In this document: piece after piece, positions 54,274 to 62,122 of the stretch
Position numbering within the stretch: the first letter of the stretch is position 1
Layout of the letters: each line of letters begins with the position of its first letter
From: Halioglobus sp039986455
GTDB taxonomy: Bacteria; Pseudomonadota; Gammaproteobacteria; Pseudomonadales; Halieaceae
Assembly: GCA_039986455.1 (NCBI GenBank)
Contig: JBDWQQ010000135.1
Coordinates: 24,350 to 88,349, forward strand
Direction of reading: 5' to 3'
Length of the DNA stretch: 64,000 nt
Position numbers and translations under genes: made by a program
Notes under the pieces: model-generated
What the model saw: the letters and a program-made list of their open reading frames with translations, nothing else
The model's database searches: none
What the model was told of the DNA's origin: nothing

Positions 54274-55803
54274 TCAGGCGAAATCCTCAGGGAAATATTG
54301 AATGGCACTGCGCACGGGATTTGGAGTGAGTCCTCCCATTGCGCACAGCGAACCGTGTTGCATGGTGTCGCAAAGGTCGTCCAGTAACTCCAGGTTTTGC
54401 TCTAGAGATTCCTTCGCAATAATTTTGTCCATCACTTCAGTACCACGCACGGCACCCACGCGACAGGGCGTACACTTTCCGCAGGACTCTTCTGCACAGA
54501 ACGCCATTGAAAAGCGGGCCTGCTGCGCCATATCCACGGTATCGTCAAATACCACAATACCGCCGTGACCCAGCATTCCGCCAACGGCTGCAAACGCCTC
54601 GTAGTCCAGCGGAGTATCCCAAAGTGATTCGGGAAGATAAGCACCCAGAGGGCCACCCACTTGAATGGCTCGCGCCGGACGCCCCGAACGGGTGCCGCCA
54701 CCAAATTGATCAAGTATCTGCCGCAGCGTGGCTCCATAGGGCACTTCAACTAGGCCACCCTGAGCAATATTGCCAGCCAGCTGTAAGGTTAGAGTGCCCA
54801 AGGAGCGACCGGCACCCAGCGCTGCATAGGCCTCAGCGCCATCGGACATAATCGTAGGAACAGCGGCGAGTGTCAGCACATTATTAACCACGGTGGGTTT
54901 TCCAAACAGGCCTTCAAGCGCGGGCAGTGGTGGTTTCGCCCGAACCATGCCACGCCGGCCTTCAAGGCTTTCCAACATCGCCGTTTCTTCACCGCAGATA
55001 TAGGCACCTGCGCCAAGTCGTAGTTCGATATGAAACTGATGGTCGGTTTCGCAAATACCGTCGCCCAGATAACCTGCAGCCTCAGCCTTTGACATAGCGG
55101 TATGCATGATTTCCCAGGCATGAGGATATTCGGAACGCAGGTAGATATAGCCCTTAGTGGCTCCCACAGCGAGGCCAGCGATCACCATGCCTTCAATCAA
55201 GAGGTAGGGATCGGATTCCATCAACAGTCGGTCGGCAAAGGTACCGGAATCACCCTCATCCGCATTACAGGCAATATATTTTTCATCGCCGTTAGCTTGC
55301 AGCACGGTCTTCCACTTGATGCCCGCTGGAAAAGCCGCGCCTCCGCGGCCGCGCAGGCCAGAGCGCGTGACTTCGTCAACAATATCTTCGCAGGGTAAAT
55401 GCAGCGCGTGTTCGAGGCCATCGAAGCCATGCCGGGATAAATAGGCATCCAGACAAAGTGGGTCGTCTAAGCCTGAGCGTGCAAAAGTCAGTCGCTGCTG
55501 ATTGGCGAACCAGGGATGATCATCAAGATTCCCCAGATACCGAGGGTGTTGTGCCCTGTCGGCAGGCGCCAAAGCAAGCACCTGGGCGACCTCTTCCGCA
55601 GCCAGAGGACCAAACCCCACACGCTCTTCATCGGTTTCAATTTCCAGCAATGGTTCAAGCCAGAATGCACCGCGAGAGCCGTTACGAATCAGGGTAGCGT
55701 CGCTATTTTGCGAGGCAAGCAAAGCGGCCAATGCATCTGCGACCTGATTGGCGCCTACCGCGACGGCGGTGGTATCTCTGGGAACGAAATAGCGTTGGCT
55801 CAT
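54274..55803 (-). CDS. fdsB: NAD-linked formate dehydrogenase beta subunit (FMN/NAD/4Fe-4S)
   Basis: A 509-residue NuoF-like diaphorase subunit. The N-terminal 120 residues are a thioredoxin-like extension; then VTRSGLRGRGGAAFPAGIKW (NADH/FMN loop), NADEGDSGTFADRLLMESD, GAGAYICGEETAMLESLEG and the 4Fe-4S motif ESCGKCTPCRVG. It transfers electrons to NAD. The start ATG overlaps the fdsG stop as ATGA. Confidence 0.95.
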   Translation of the reverse strand: MSQRYFVPRDTTAVAVGANQVADALAALLASQNSDATLIRNGSRGAFWLEPLLEIETDEERVGFGPLAAEEVAQVLALAPADRAQHPRYLGNLDDHPWFANQQRLTFARSGLDDPLCLDAYLSRHGFDGLEHALHLPCEDIVDEVTRSGLRGRGGAAFPAGIKWKTVLQANGDEKYIACNADEGDSGTFADRLLMESDPYLLIEGMVIAGLAVGATKGYIYLRSEYPHAWEIMHTAMSKAEAAGYLGDGICETDHQFHIELRLGAGAYICGEETAMLESLEGRRGMVRAKPPLPALEGLFGKPTVVNNVLTLAAVPTIMSDGAEAYAALGAGRSLGTLTLQLAGNIAQGGLVEVPYGATLRQILDQFGGGTRSGRPARAIQVGGPLGAYLPESLWDTPLDYEAFAAVGGMLGHGGIVVFDDTVDMAQQARFSMAFCAEESCGKCTPCRVGAVRGTEVMDKIIAKESLEQNLELLDDLCDTMQHGSLCAMGGLTPNPVRSAIQYFPEDFA

Positions 55804-56273
55804 GATACGCCGCCTCCATCACTTAACGTTTCAATCAGCGACTGAAGCTTCGTGACGTCCAGACGGGCATAGGTTTCGTTGTCGATTCTCACCGATGGCG
55901 AACAGGCGCAATTTCCCAGGCAATACACTTTTTCCAGGGTGACTGCGCCGTCTCCGGTCGTCTCGCCAAATGCTATCCCTAACTGTTCTTCGGCGAGCTT
56001 TTCGAGCGCCCGTCCGCCCGCGGCCTGGCAAGACTCCGCAACACAAACCTGTAATACACGGCGTCCAACAGGGCTGGTTTTCAAGTCATGGTAGAAACTG
56101 ATCACGCCGTGTACTTCGGCCGCTGACAAGTTCATCACCTGGGCAATACCCGGAATAGATTCAGAGGGTATGTAACCCAAGTCTTCCTGCACGGCTTGCA
56201 ACAGGGGCAGCAATCCACCTGGTGTGCTTTCGTACTGACATAGTAGCTGTGCCAGCAATCTTTCGGTTTCCAA
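55800..56273 (-). CDS. fdsG: NAD-linked formate dehydrogenase gamma subunit (2Fe-2S)
   Basis: A 157-residue NuoE-like 2Fe-2S subunit: LGYIPSESIPGIAQVMNLSA, VCVAESCQAAGG and YCLGNCACSPSV (cysteine ligands in C-x4-C...C-x3-C). Start is TTG at 56273 as the only start codon at this position; AGAGAG lies before it. First gene of the fds block, 77 bases after fghA. Confidence 0.92.
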   Translation of the reverse strand: METERLLAQLLCQYESTPGGLLPLLQAVQEDLGYIPSESIPGIAQVMNLSAAEVHGVISFYHDLKTSPVGRRVLQVCVAESCQAAGGRALEKLAEEQLGIAFGETTGDGAVTLEKVYCLGNCACSPSVRIDNETYARLDVTKLQSLIETLSDGGGVS

Positions 56274-56350
56274 TGGCGTCTCTCTTTACAACCGGTCGCT
56301 GGTTTCAGTATGGCTTATTTCCGTGGCGCCGTCAGTCACATCCACTCGAG

Positions 56351-57187
56351 CTAAAGGTGAGATGCGTGAAACGCAATGTGCTCACCAATAAAGCTGGCGA
56401 TAAAGAAATAACTATGGTCGTAACCTGGCTGCATTCTCAACGTTAGCGGGTAGTCGGTGGCGCTGGCCACGTCTTGCAGCAACTCCGGCTTAAGCTGTTC
56501 CAGCAAAAAGTTGTCCGCGTCACCCTGATCAACGAGAGCAGGCAGCTTTTCCTCTGCCTGGGCCATCAATTCGCAGCTATCGTGCTGCGCCCAAACCGCG
56601 CGGTCATCACCCAGATACAGGCCCAGCGCCTTCTCGCCCCAAGGGCAGTTCAACGGAGAACAAATCGGGGAAAACGCCGAAACCGACTTGAATCGCCCCG
56701 GGTTTTTAAGCGCAATGGTTAACGCGCCATGCCCGCCCATTGAATGTCCGGAGATCGCCATCCGATTGTCATCCAGTGGAAACTCATTGGCCAACAGCGC
56801 CGGCAACTCTGTCACCACATAGTCATACATGCGGTAATGCTGCGCCCAGGGTGCTTGCGTGGCGTTAACATAGAAGCCTGCTCCCAAACCAAAGTCCCAG
56901 GCACCCTCCGGGTCATCAGGCACACCCTCACCCCGGGGGCTGGTATCTGGCGCTACCACTGCAATTCCGTGTTCAGCGGCATACCGCTGTGCACCCGCTT
57001 TGGTGACAAAATTTTCATCGGTGCAGGTTAATCCAGACAACCAATACAGCACGGGGACATCGCCCTGCTCTGCCTGTGGGGGTAGATAAATAGAAAAATT
57101 CATCGGGCAACCCAAGACTTCCGAGGCATGGGTATAGCGCAACTGTCGCCCGCCGAAACAGACGTTTTCGCCAATCTTTTCCATCAT
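56351..57187 (-). CDS. fghA: S-formylglutathione hydrolase
   Basis: A 278-residue esterase-D-type hydrolase that splits S-formylglutathione to formate and glutathione. Conserved: LSGLTCTDENFVTKAGAQR, ISGHSMGGHGALTIAL (nucleophile serine), FSPICSPLNCPWGEKAL and PGYDHSYFF (catalytic histidine). Starts 8 bases after frmA. ATG at 57187 or 57184. Confidence 0.95.
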   Translation of the reverse strand: MMEKIGENVCFGGRQLRYTHASEVLGCPMNFSIYLPPQAEQGDVPVLYWLSGLTCTDENFVTKAGAQRYAAEHGIAVVAPDTSPRGEGVPDDPEGAWDFGLGAGFYVNATQAPWAQHYRMYDYVVTELPALLANEFPLDDNRMAISGHSMGGHGALTIALKNPGRFKSVSAFSPICSPLNCPWGEKALGLYLGDDRAVWAQHDSCELMAQAEEKLPALVDQGDADNFLLEQLKPELLQDVASATDYPLTLRMQPGYDHSYFFIASFIGEHIAFHASHL

Positions 57188-57195
57188 CAATCCCG

Positions 57196-58302
57196 CTAGT
57201 AGGTCACTACCGAGCGAATACTTTCGCCGGAATGCATCAGATCAAACGCCTTATTAATATCGTCCAGCGGCATCGTGTGGGTGATCAGGTCATCGATATT
57301 AATGCGTCCATCCATGTACCAATCAACAATTTTAGGAACATCGGTACGTCCTCTGGCGCCACCAAACGCGGTACCTCTCCAACTGCGACCAGTCACCAGC
57401 TGGAATGGTCGGGTAGAAATTTCCTGGCCGGCTCCTGCAACGCCGATAACGCAACTTTCACCCCAACCTTTATGACATGACTCCAGCGCTTGACGCATGG
57501 TATTGACGTTACCGATACACTCGAAGGTGTAGTCCAGACCACCGCCGGTAATTTCAACCAGGTGACCGACAACATCGTCCACCTCTTTTGGATTCACAAA
57601 GTCAGTCATGCCGAACTTTTTCGCCAGTCCGACTTTATCGGGATTGATATCGACTCCAATGATTCTAGAGGCGCCCACCATCTTCGCGCCCTGAATCACA
57701 TTCAGACCAATACCTCCAAGCCCCCAAACCGCAACCGTTGAGCCGGGCTCTACTTTCATCGTGAAAGCGACTGCACCAATACCCGTGGTAACACCGCAAC
57801 CGATGTAGCAAATTTTGTCGAAGGGGGCGTCTTCACGCACCTTGGCCAAGGCTATTTCAGGCAGCACCGAATAGTTTGAAAACGTAGAGCAACCCATATA
57901 GTGAAGTATGGGCTCGCCGTCCAGTGAGAACCGGCTGCTACCGTCGGGCATTACGCCCTGCCCCTGCGTTTCGCGAATAGACTGGCACAGGTTAGTTTTT
58001 GGATGCAGACAGAAATTGCATTCGCGGCACTCGGGCGTGTAAAGCGGGATAACATGATCGCCGGGTTTCAAGCTCGTCACCCCGGGGCCCACCTCAGCGA
58101 CTACGCCAGCACCCTCGTGACCGAGAATGGCCGGGAATGCGCCCTCGGGATCATCGCCAGACAGGGTGAAAGCATCGGTATGACAGACTCCGGTCGCTTT
58201 CATCTCCACCAGCACTTCCCCAGCGCGAGGCCCCTCGAGGTCTACTTCACAAATCTCCAGCGGTTTTCCCGCCCCGAAGGCTACAGCAGCACGTGTTTTC
58301 AT
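57196..58302 (-). CDS. frmA: S-(hydroxymethyl)glutathione dehydrogenase (class III alcohol dehydrogenase)
   Basis: A 368-residue zinc alcohol dehydrogenase class III. It oxidises S-hydroxymethylglutathione, formed from formaldehyde and glutathione, with NAD. VCHTDAFTLSGDDPEGAFP, GHEGAGVVAEVGPGV, CRECNFCLHPKTNLC (structural zinc), GCGVTTGIGAV and WGLGGIGLNVIQGAK are seen. ATG at 58302 follows GGAG. First gene of the formaldehyde-to-CO2 operon, divergent from a LysR gene. Confidence 0.97.
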   Translation of the reverse strand: MKTRAAVAFGAGKPLEICEVDLEGPRAGEVLVEMKATGVCHTDAFTLSGDDPEGAFPAILGHEGAGVVAEVGPGVTSLKPGDHVIPLYTPECRECNFCLHPKTNLCQSIRETQGQGVMPDGSSRFSLDGEPILHYMGCSTFSNYSVLPEIALAKVREDAPFDKICYIGCGVTTGIGAVAFTMKVEPGSTVAVWGLGGIGLNVIQGAKMVGASRIIGVDINPDKVGLAKKFGMTDFVNPKEVDDVVGHLVEITGGGLDYTFECIGNVNTMRQALESCHKGWGESCVIGVAGAGQEISTRPFQLVTGRSWRGTAFGGARGRTDVPKIVDWYMDGRINIDDLITHTMPLDDINKAFDLMHSGESIRSVVTY

Positions 58303-58364
58303 CAAATTCTCCCTGATTGAGTATTCTTACAGCATAGACACAGTTTAATTAGTTGCCACTAGCT

Positions 58365-58381
58365 AGATAAATACCCTATCT
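58365..58381. promoter_or_regulatory. candidate LysR operator between frmA and its regulator
   Basis: Inverted repeat AGATA-AATACCC-TATCT, centre at 58373, about midway between the LysR start (58424) and frmA (58302). The arms are only 5 bases, so the site is a guess based on position and symmetry. Confidence 0.35.
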
Positions 58382-58423
58382 TGCACCTCACTGTTGCCAT
58401 ATGACAACAATAAGGAGTTAAAC

Positions 58424-59302
58424 GTGGCATCGCACCGTTGGGAAAGCATAGAAGCGTTTGAGCGTGTTGTACGCTTGGGGAGTTTTACCCGCGCGGCTGA
58501 CGATTTAGGCGTCTCCCGCTCTCATATCAGTCGCCAGATCAATGCACTGGAGAATCGGCTGGATGCTCAGCTACTGCTGCGCACCACCCGGAAAGTTTCA
58601 ACCACTGACGTCGGCCAAGCCTTCTACATGCAATGCCGACAAGTACTGGACAACATTGACGAAGCGGAGCGCGCTGTCCTGGACTTGCAGGCCAATCCAC
58701 GCGGCATTCTGCGAGTCACTGTCGCTGGCGCGTTCGGGGAAGATTTCATTGCCCCGGCCGCGTTGGACTTCATGGCCGAGCACCGGGACCTCATCGTAGA
58801 ACTGAATTTCAGCAATCGTCTGATTGACCTGATTTCGGAAGGCTACGACCTGGCCATCAGAGCGGGTACCTTGAAGGACTCATCGCTCATTGCCCGCCGT
58901 ATCAGCACACGCAAGCTACTGACCTGCGCGTCCCCAGAGTATCTGCAGCGTAACGGCACACCCAGCAGTATTCATTCCCTCACCAACCACAACTGCCTAC
59001 TGGGCACACTGGACAGCTGGCGCTTTCGAGAAAATGGAAGAAACCAGGATCTTCGAGTCAGCGGCAACTGGCGCTCTAACAATGGCCGCTCATTACGGCG
59101 TGCTGCCCGAGCGGGATTGGGACTGGTGCAACTGCCGAGTTTTTACCTCGATAAAGACATTGATGACGGCGCCCTGCTGCCGGTTCTGGAGGATTACAAC
59201 CCCACCGACACCGGTGTTTGGGCGGTCTACCCACACAACAGACACCTGTCTGCCAAGGTGCGTCTATTCGTCAACTTTCTGGCGGATCGATTCAGTGAGT
59301 AA
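58424..59302 (+). CDS. LysR-family transcriptional regulator
   Basis: A 292-residue LysR regulator: WESIEAFERVVRLGSFTRAA, SRSHISRQINALENRLDAQL and effector-domain parts (FGEDFIAPAALDFMAEH; AARAGLGLVQLPSFYL). The start is GTG at 58424 with AAGGAG six bases before; the TTG at 58394 adds residues that lie before the Shine-Dalgarno. Divergent from frmA, so likely controls formaldehyde oxidation, as in other proteobacteria where a LysR gene adjoins frmA. Confidence 0.9.
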   Translation: MASHRWESIEAFERVVRLGSFTRAADDLGVSRSHISRQINALENRLDAQLLLRTTRKVSTTDVGQAFYMQCRQVLDNIDEAERAVLDLQANPRGILRVTVAGAFGEDFIAPAALDFMAEHRDLIVELNFSNRLIDLISEGYDLAIRAGTLKDSSLIARRISTRKLLTCASPEYLQRNGTPSSIHSLTNHNCLLGTLDSWRFRENGRNQDLRVSGNWRSNNGRSLRRAARAGLGLVQLPSFYLDKDIDDGALLPVLEDYNPTDTGVWAVYPHNRHLSAKVRLFVNFLADRFSE

Positions 59303-59370
59303 GCAGTGAACACACCCCCTTTGAATCTGTATACTCAAGCCCTCCATTAATTCCTACTACAGGTAACAAC

Positions 59371-60195
59371 ATGTCTGAACTGGTCACCGTTGAGATCAAC
59401 AATCACGTTGCTCACGTTCGCCTCAATCGACCCGAAAAGATGAATGCCCTGAGCTGGCCCATGTTCGAAGCGATTACCGCTACCGGACGTGAACTGTCAA
59501 TTAACAAAGACGTAAGGGCGGTCGTTCTATCTGGGGAAGGCCGTGGCTTTTGCGCAGGCCTGGACCTTGAGAATTTCGCCAGCGGCGATCTTAACGACAA
59601 TTTTTTCGGGCCCGGTCGCGGAGGGTTTTGGCCCAACTACTACCAATCCCCGGCCTATGTCTGGAAGTCGATGCCGGTGCCAGTGATCTGTGCGCTGCAT
59701 GGCGTTGCCTACGGTGGCGGATTTCAGATAGCCATGGGCGCAGACATACGCATTGCTCACCCCGACAGCAAACTGTCCGTGATGGAAATCAAGTGGGGAC
59801 TGGTCCCCGACATGTCCGCCTCGCAAACTCTGCGTGACCTGGTGCGCTTGGACGTTGCCAAGGAACTCACTTTCACCGGCAGGGTCGTAAAAGCAGATGA
59901 AGCGCTGTCACTCGGCCTGGTTACCCGGTTAGAGGAAGAGCCAATCGCCGCCGCCTTAGCGATGGCTGAGGACATTGCAGGTCGCAGCCCGGATGCAATC
60001 ACCTACGGCAAGTACCTGTTGGATCACGGCTGGCACGGCAACGACACTGACGGACTGCGACTGGAAGAAAAGCTGCAGGGCCGCATTTTGGCTCAGGCCA
60101 ATCAAGTGGAAGCGGTGATGTCAGGCATGGAAGGCCGCGCGGGAAAATTTACCGAACGCCAAATCGAGACCTTTGAGGATATCGGCAAACTATGA
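59371..60195 (+). CDS. enoyl-CoA hydratase/isomerase family protein (crotonase)
   Basis: A 274-residue crotonase. VRLNRPEKMNALSW, LSGEGRGFCAGLDLENFASG (oxyanion hole), ALHGVAYGGGFQIAMGADI and MEIKWGLVPDMS are family signatures. The CoA ligands and second oxyanion glycine are intact. The substrate cannot be told; 3-hydroxyacyl-CoA or another enoyl-CoA are typical. Its stop overlaps the next start as ATGA, coupling it to a GST. Confidence 0.9.
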   Translation: MSELVTVEINNHVAHVRLNRPEKMNALSWPMFEAITATGRELSINKDVRAVVLSGEGRGFCAGLDLENFASGDLNDNFFGPGRGGFWPNYYQSPAYVWKSMPVPVICALHGVAYGGGFQIAMGADIRIAHPDSKLSVMEIKWGLVPDMSASQTLRDLVRLDVAKELTFTGRVVKADEALSLGLVTRLEEEPIAAALAMAEDIAGRSPDAITYGKYLLDHGWHGNDTDGLRLEEKLQGRILAQANQVEAVMSGMEGRAGKFTERQIETFEDIGKL

Positions 60196-61028
60196 GTACA
60201 ACCTACACCCCTCCCAAGGTCTGGACCTGGGACTCAGAAAGCGGCGGCCGTTTCGCCAACATTAATCGCCCTGTCGCTGGTGCTACCCATGAAAAAGAAC
60301 TTCCCGTGGGCAAGCACCCCTTACAGCTATACTCATTGGCTACGCCCAACGGCGTTAAGGTCACTATTTTATTGGAGGAGTTACTCGCGCTTGGGATCAC
60401 TGAAGCGGAGTATGACGCCTACCTGATCAATATCAGTGAGGGTGACCAGTTTAGTAGTGGGTTTGTGGGAGCCAACCCCAACTCAAAAATCCCGGCGATG
60501 ATGGATCACAGTACCACCCCCCCTACCCGCATCTTTGAGTCAGGTGCCATGCTGTTGTATCTGGCAGAGAAGCATAACGCCTTTATCCCTGAAGAGGGAC
60601 CAACGCGCGCCGAGTGTCTGTCCTGGCTGTTTTGGCAAATGGCATCCACCCCGTTCCTGGGCGGCGGTTTCGGCCATTTCTACGCCTATGCACCGGAAAA
60701 GTATGAGTACCCCATCAATCGGTACGCCATGGAAGTGAAACGGCAGCTTGACGTTCTGGATCAGCATTTAGCAGAAGCACGCTATTTAGCGGGCGATGAA
60801 TACACCATCGCCGACATGGCCGTTTACCCCTGGTACGGTATTCTCGTTACCGGCGAAATATACAGCGCGCAAGAATTTCTCGACGTGGCGTCCTATACCA
60901 ACGTGCTGCGCTGGGCGAAAGAAATCGAAAGCCGCCCCGCCGTCAAACGTGGCGAGCGAATCAACAAAGCCTGGGGGCCTGAAGAGGAACGCGTACCTGA
61001 ACGTCATGACGCGAGCGACCTGGACTAA
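60192..61028 (+). CDS. yghU: YghU-type glutathione S-transferase (nu class)
   Basis: A 278-residue GST of the nu class (YghU/YfcG): long N-terminal arm (TYTPPKVWTWDSESGGRFAN; INRPVAGATHEKELPVG), thioredoxin-like domain (YSLATPNGVKVTILLEELLAL, FVGANPNSKIPAMMDH, IFESGAMLLYLAEKH) and helical C-terminal domain. Members bind two glutathiones and act as disulfide reductases or peroxidases. Coupled by ATGA to a crotonase, so the pair may act in the same pathway. The end of the gene merges with a 13-base repeat array. Confidence 0.92.
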   Translation: MSTTYTPPKVWTWDSESGGRFANINRPVAGATHEKELPVGKHPLQLYSLATPNGVKVTILLEELLALGITEAEYDAYLINISEGDQFSSGFVGANPNSKIPAMMDHSTTPPTRIFESGAMLLYLAEKHNAFIPEEGPTRAECLSWLFWQMASTPFLGGGFGHFYAYAPEKYEYPINRYAMEVKRQLDVLDQHLAEARYLAGDEYTIADMAVYPWYGILVTGEIYSAQEFLDVASYTNVLRWAKEIESRPAVKRGERINKAWGPEEERVPERHDASDLD

Positions 61029-61086
61029 TACCCGGGACTAATACCCAGGACTTACACCCAGGACCAAGACGCGGGACTAAGAACAA
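61022..61086 (+). repeat. five tandem copies of a 13-base unit
   Basis: Units begin at 61022, 61035, 61048, 61061 and 61074: GGACTAATACCCG, GGACTAATACCCA, GGACTTACACCCA, GGACCAAGACGCG and GGACTAAGAACAA. The first unit includes the GST stop codon TAA (61026-61028). Copies decay toward the downstream gene. The array ends 12 bases before the start of the retropepsin-like gene. Confidence 0.9.
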
Positions 61087-61097
61087 GAGCGACAACA

Positions 61098-61628
61098 ATG
61101 AACTCCCAGGAATCCATCAAGGAACAGAAGCGCATGGGCCTAGGCATGATGATCATGGCCTGGATCGTACTTCTGGGCTTGGGCGTCTTGTTCTTTGGCG
61201 ATGCCTTGGAAAAACAGTTCAATCCTAACCAGAAACTGGACACACAGTATTCTGAAGCCGGTATGCGAGAGGTTGTACTGCAACGCAATAAATACGGGCA
61301 CTATGTCACCAGCGGCACCATCAACGGCAAGCCAGTCACATTTATGTTGGATACGGGAGCGACCGGCGTCGCCATCCCGGAAGCGATCGCACAAAAGCTC
61401 GGCATAAAAAGGGGGCGTCCTTACCGCACTCAAACCGCGAACGGTATTTCAACCAGCTATGCCGCATTATTGGATAGTGTGGCCGTCGGTGAGATTGAGT
61501 TACGCAATGTACAGGCGGGTATTGCTCCTGGCCTTGCCATGGATCAGATCCTGCTGGGCATGACCTTTCTTAAGCACATTGAGTTCACCCAGCGTGGAGA
61601 TACTTTAATCCTGAGGCAGTCCCTGTAG
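61098..61628 (+). CDS. membrane-anchored retropepsin-like aspartic protease (TIGR02281-type)
   Basis: A 176-residue protein with one N-terminal membrane helix (MMIMAWIVLLGLGVLFFG) and a retropepsin domain: FMLDTGATGVAIPEAIAQKLG holds the catalytic DTGA, and ILLGMTFLKHIEF the hydrophobic flap-side motif. It would dimerise for activity, probably in the periplasm. Family function is not settled. Start ATG at 61098 after AGAGCGA, weak. Confidence 0.88.
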   Translation: MNSQESIKEQKRMGLGMMIMAWIVLLGLGVLFFGDALEKQFNPNQKLDTQYSEAGMREVVLQRNKYGHYVTSGTINGKPVTFMLDTGATGVAIPEAIAQKLGIKRGRPYRTQTANGISTSYAALLDSVAVGEIELRNVQAGIAPGLAMDQILLGMTFLKHIEFTQRGDTLILRQSL

Positions 61629-61648
61629 CTGTGTTTTAAGGGCTTAGC

Positions 61649-62008
61649 TCAGTCCAGGTAACGCCAGCTATCAGCGCCATCAAATTGGCGGACACGAATT
61701 TCAGCAATCTGTTCAGGATCAACAAGCCGCGTATTAACGGCCATAACGGCGTCTTCTTTGGGCTCACAAGCCACCCAATGCGTGGTGCTACCGCAGTTCT
61801 TGCAAGTGTGAAACGCCAACTCCTTATCACCCCAGGTGTAAGCGAGTGACGCATCGGGGTCGCCCTGAACCTTCACTTTATCGACCGACGCATGCGCCCA
61901 AACTGTCCCCAGACGTCTGCAGATAGAGCAATTGCACTGGGTTAACCATTCTGGCTGATCATCTAACTCAAAAGATATTGCGCCGCAGTGGCAGCTGCCT
62001 GTAATCAT
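61649..62008 (-). CDS. GFA/Mss4-like zinc protein
   Basis: A 119-residue protein of the glutathione-dependent formaldehyde-activating (GFA)/CENP-V family. Zinc cysteines are seen as GSCHCGAISFE, CNCSICRR and CKNCGSTTHW. The name suggests formaldehyde chemistry, but most members are of unknown role. It is 3.3 kb from frmA. Lies downstream of the acyl-CoA dehydrogenase on the same strand, with a terminator between. Confidence 0.88.
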   Translation of the reverse strand: MITGSCHCGAISFELDDQPEWLTQCNCSICRRLGTVWAHASVDKVKVQGDPDASLAYTWGDKELAFHTCKNCGSTTHWVACEPKEDAVMAVNTRLVDPEQIAEIRVRQFDGADSWRYLD

Positions 62009-62020
62009 TGCCTGACTCCT

Positions 62021-62049
62021 TGAAAAAGAAACCGGCCTTAAAGGCCGGC
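62021..62049 (-). terminator. rho-independent terminator after the acyl-CoA dehydrogenase
   Basis: On the minus strand CCGGCCT (62048-62042), loop TTA, AGGCCGG (62038-62032), then TTCTTTTT (62030-62023): 7 pairs and a T-rich tail. It ends the acyl-CoA dehydrogenase transcript, so the GFA gene probably has its own start of transcription. Confidence 0.85.
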
Positions 62050-62122
62050 TTCCATTGCATCAGGATAGTTCGAGTTCAAACGAATGCAAACTCACGCCGT
62101 TTAAAACAGCGAAGTTCGCCTC

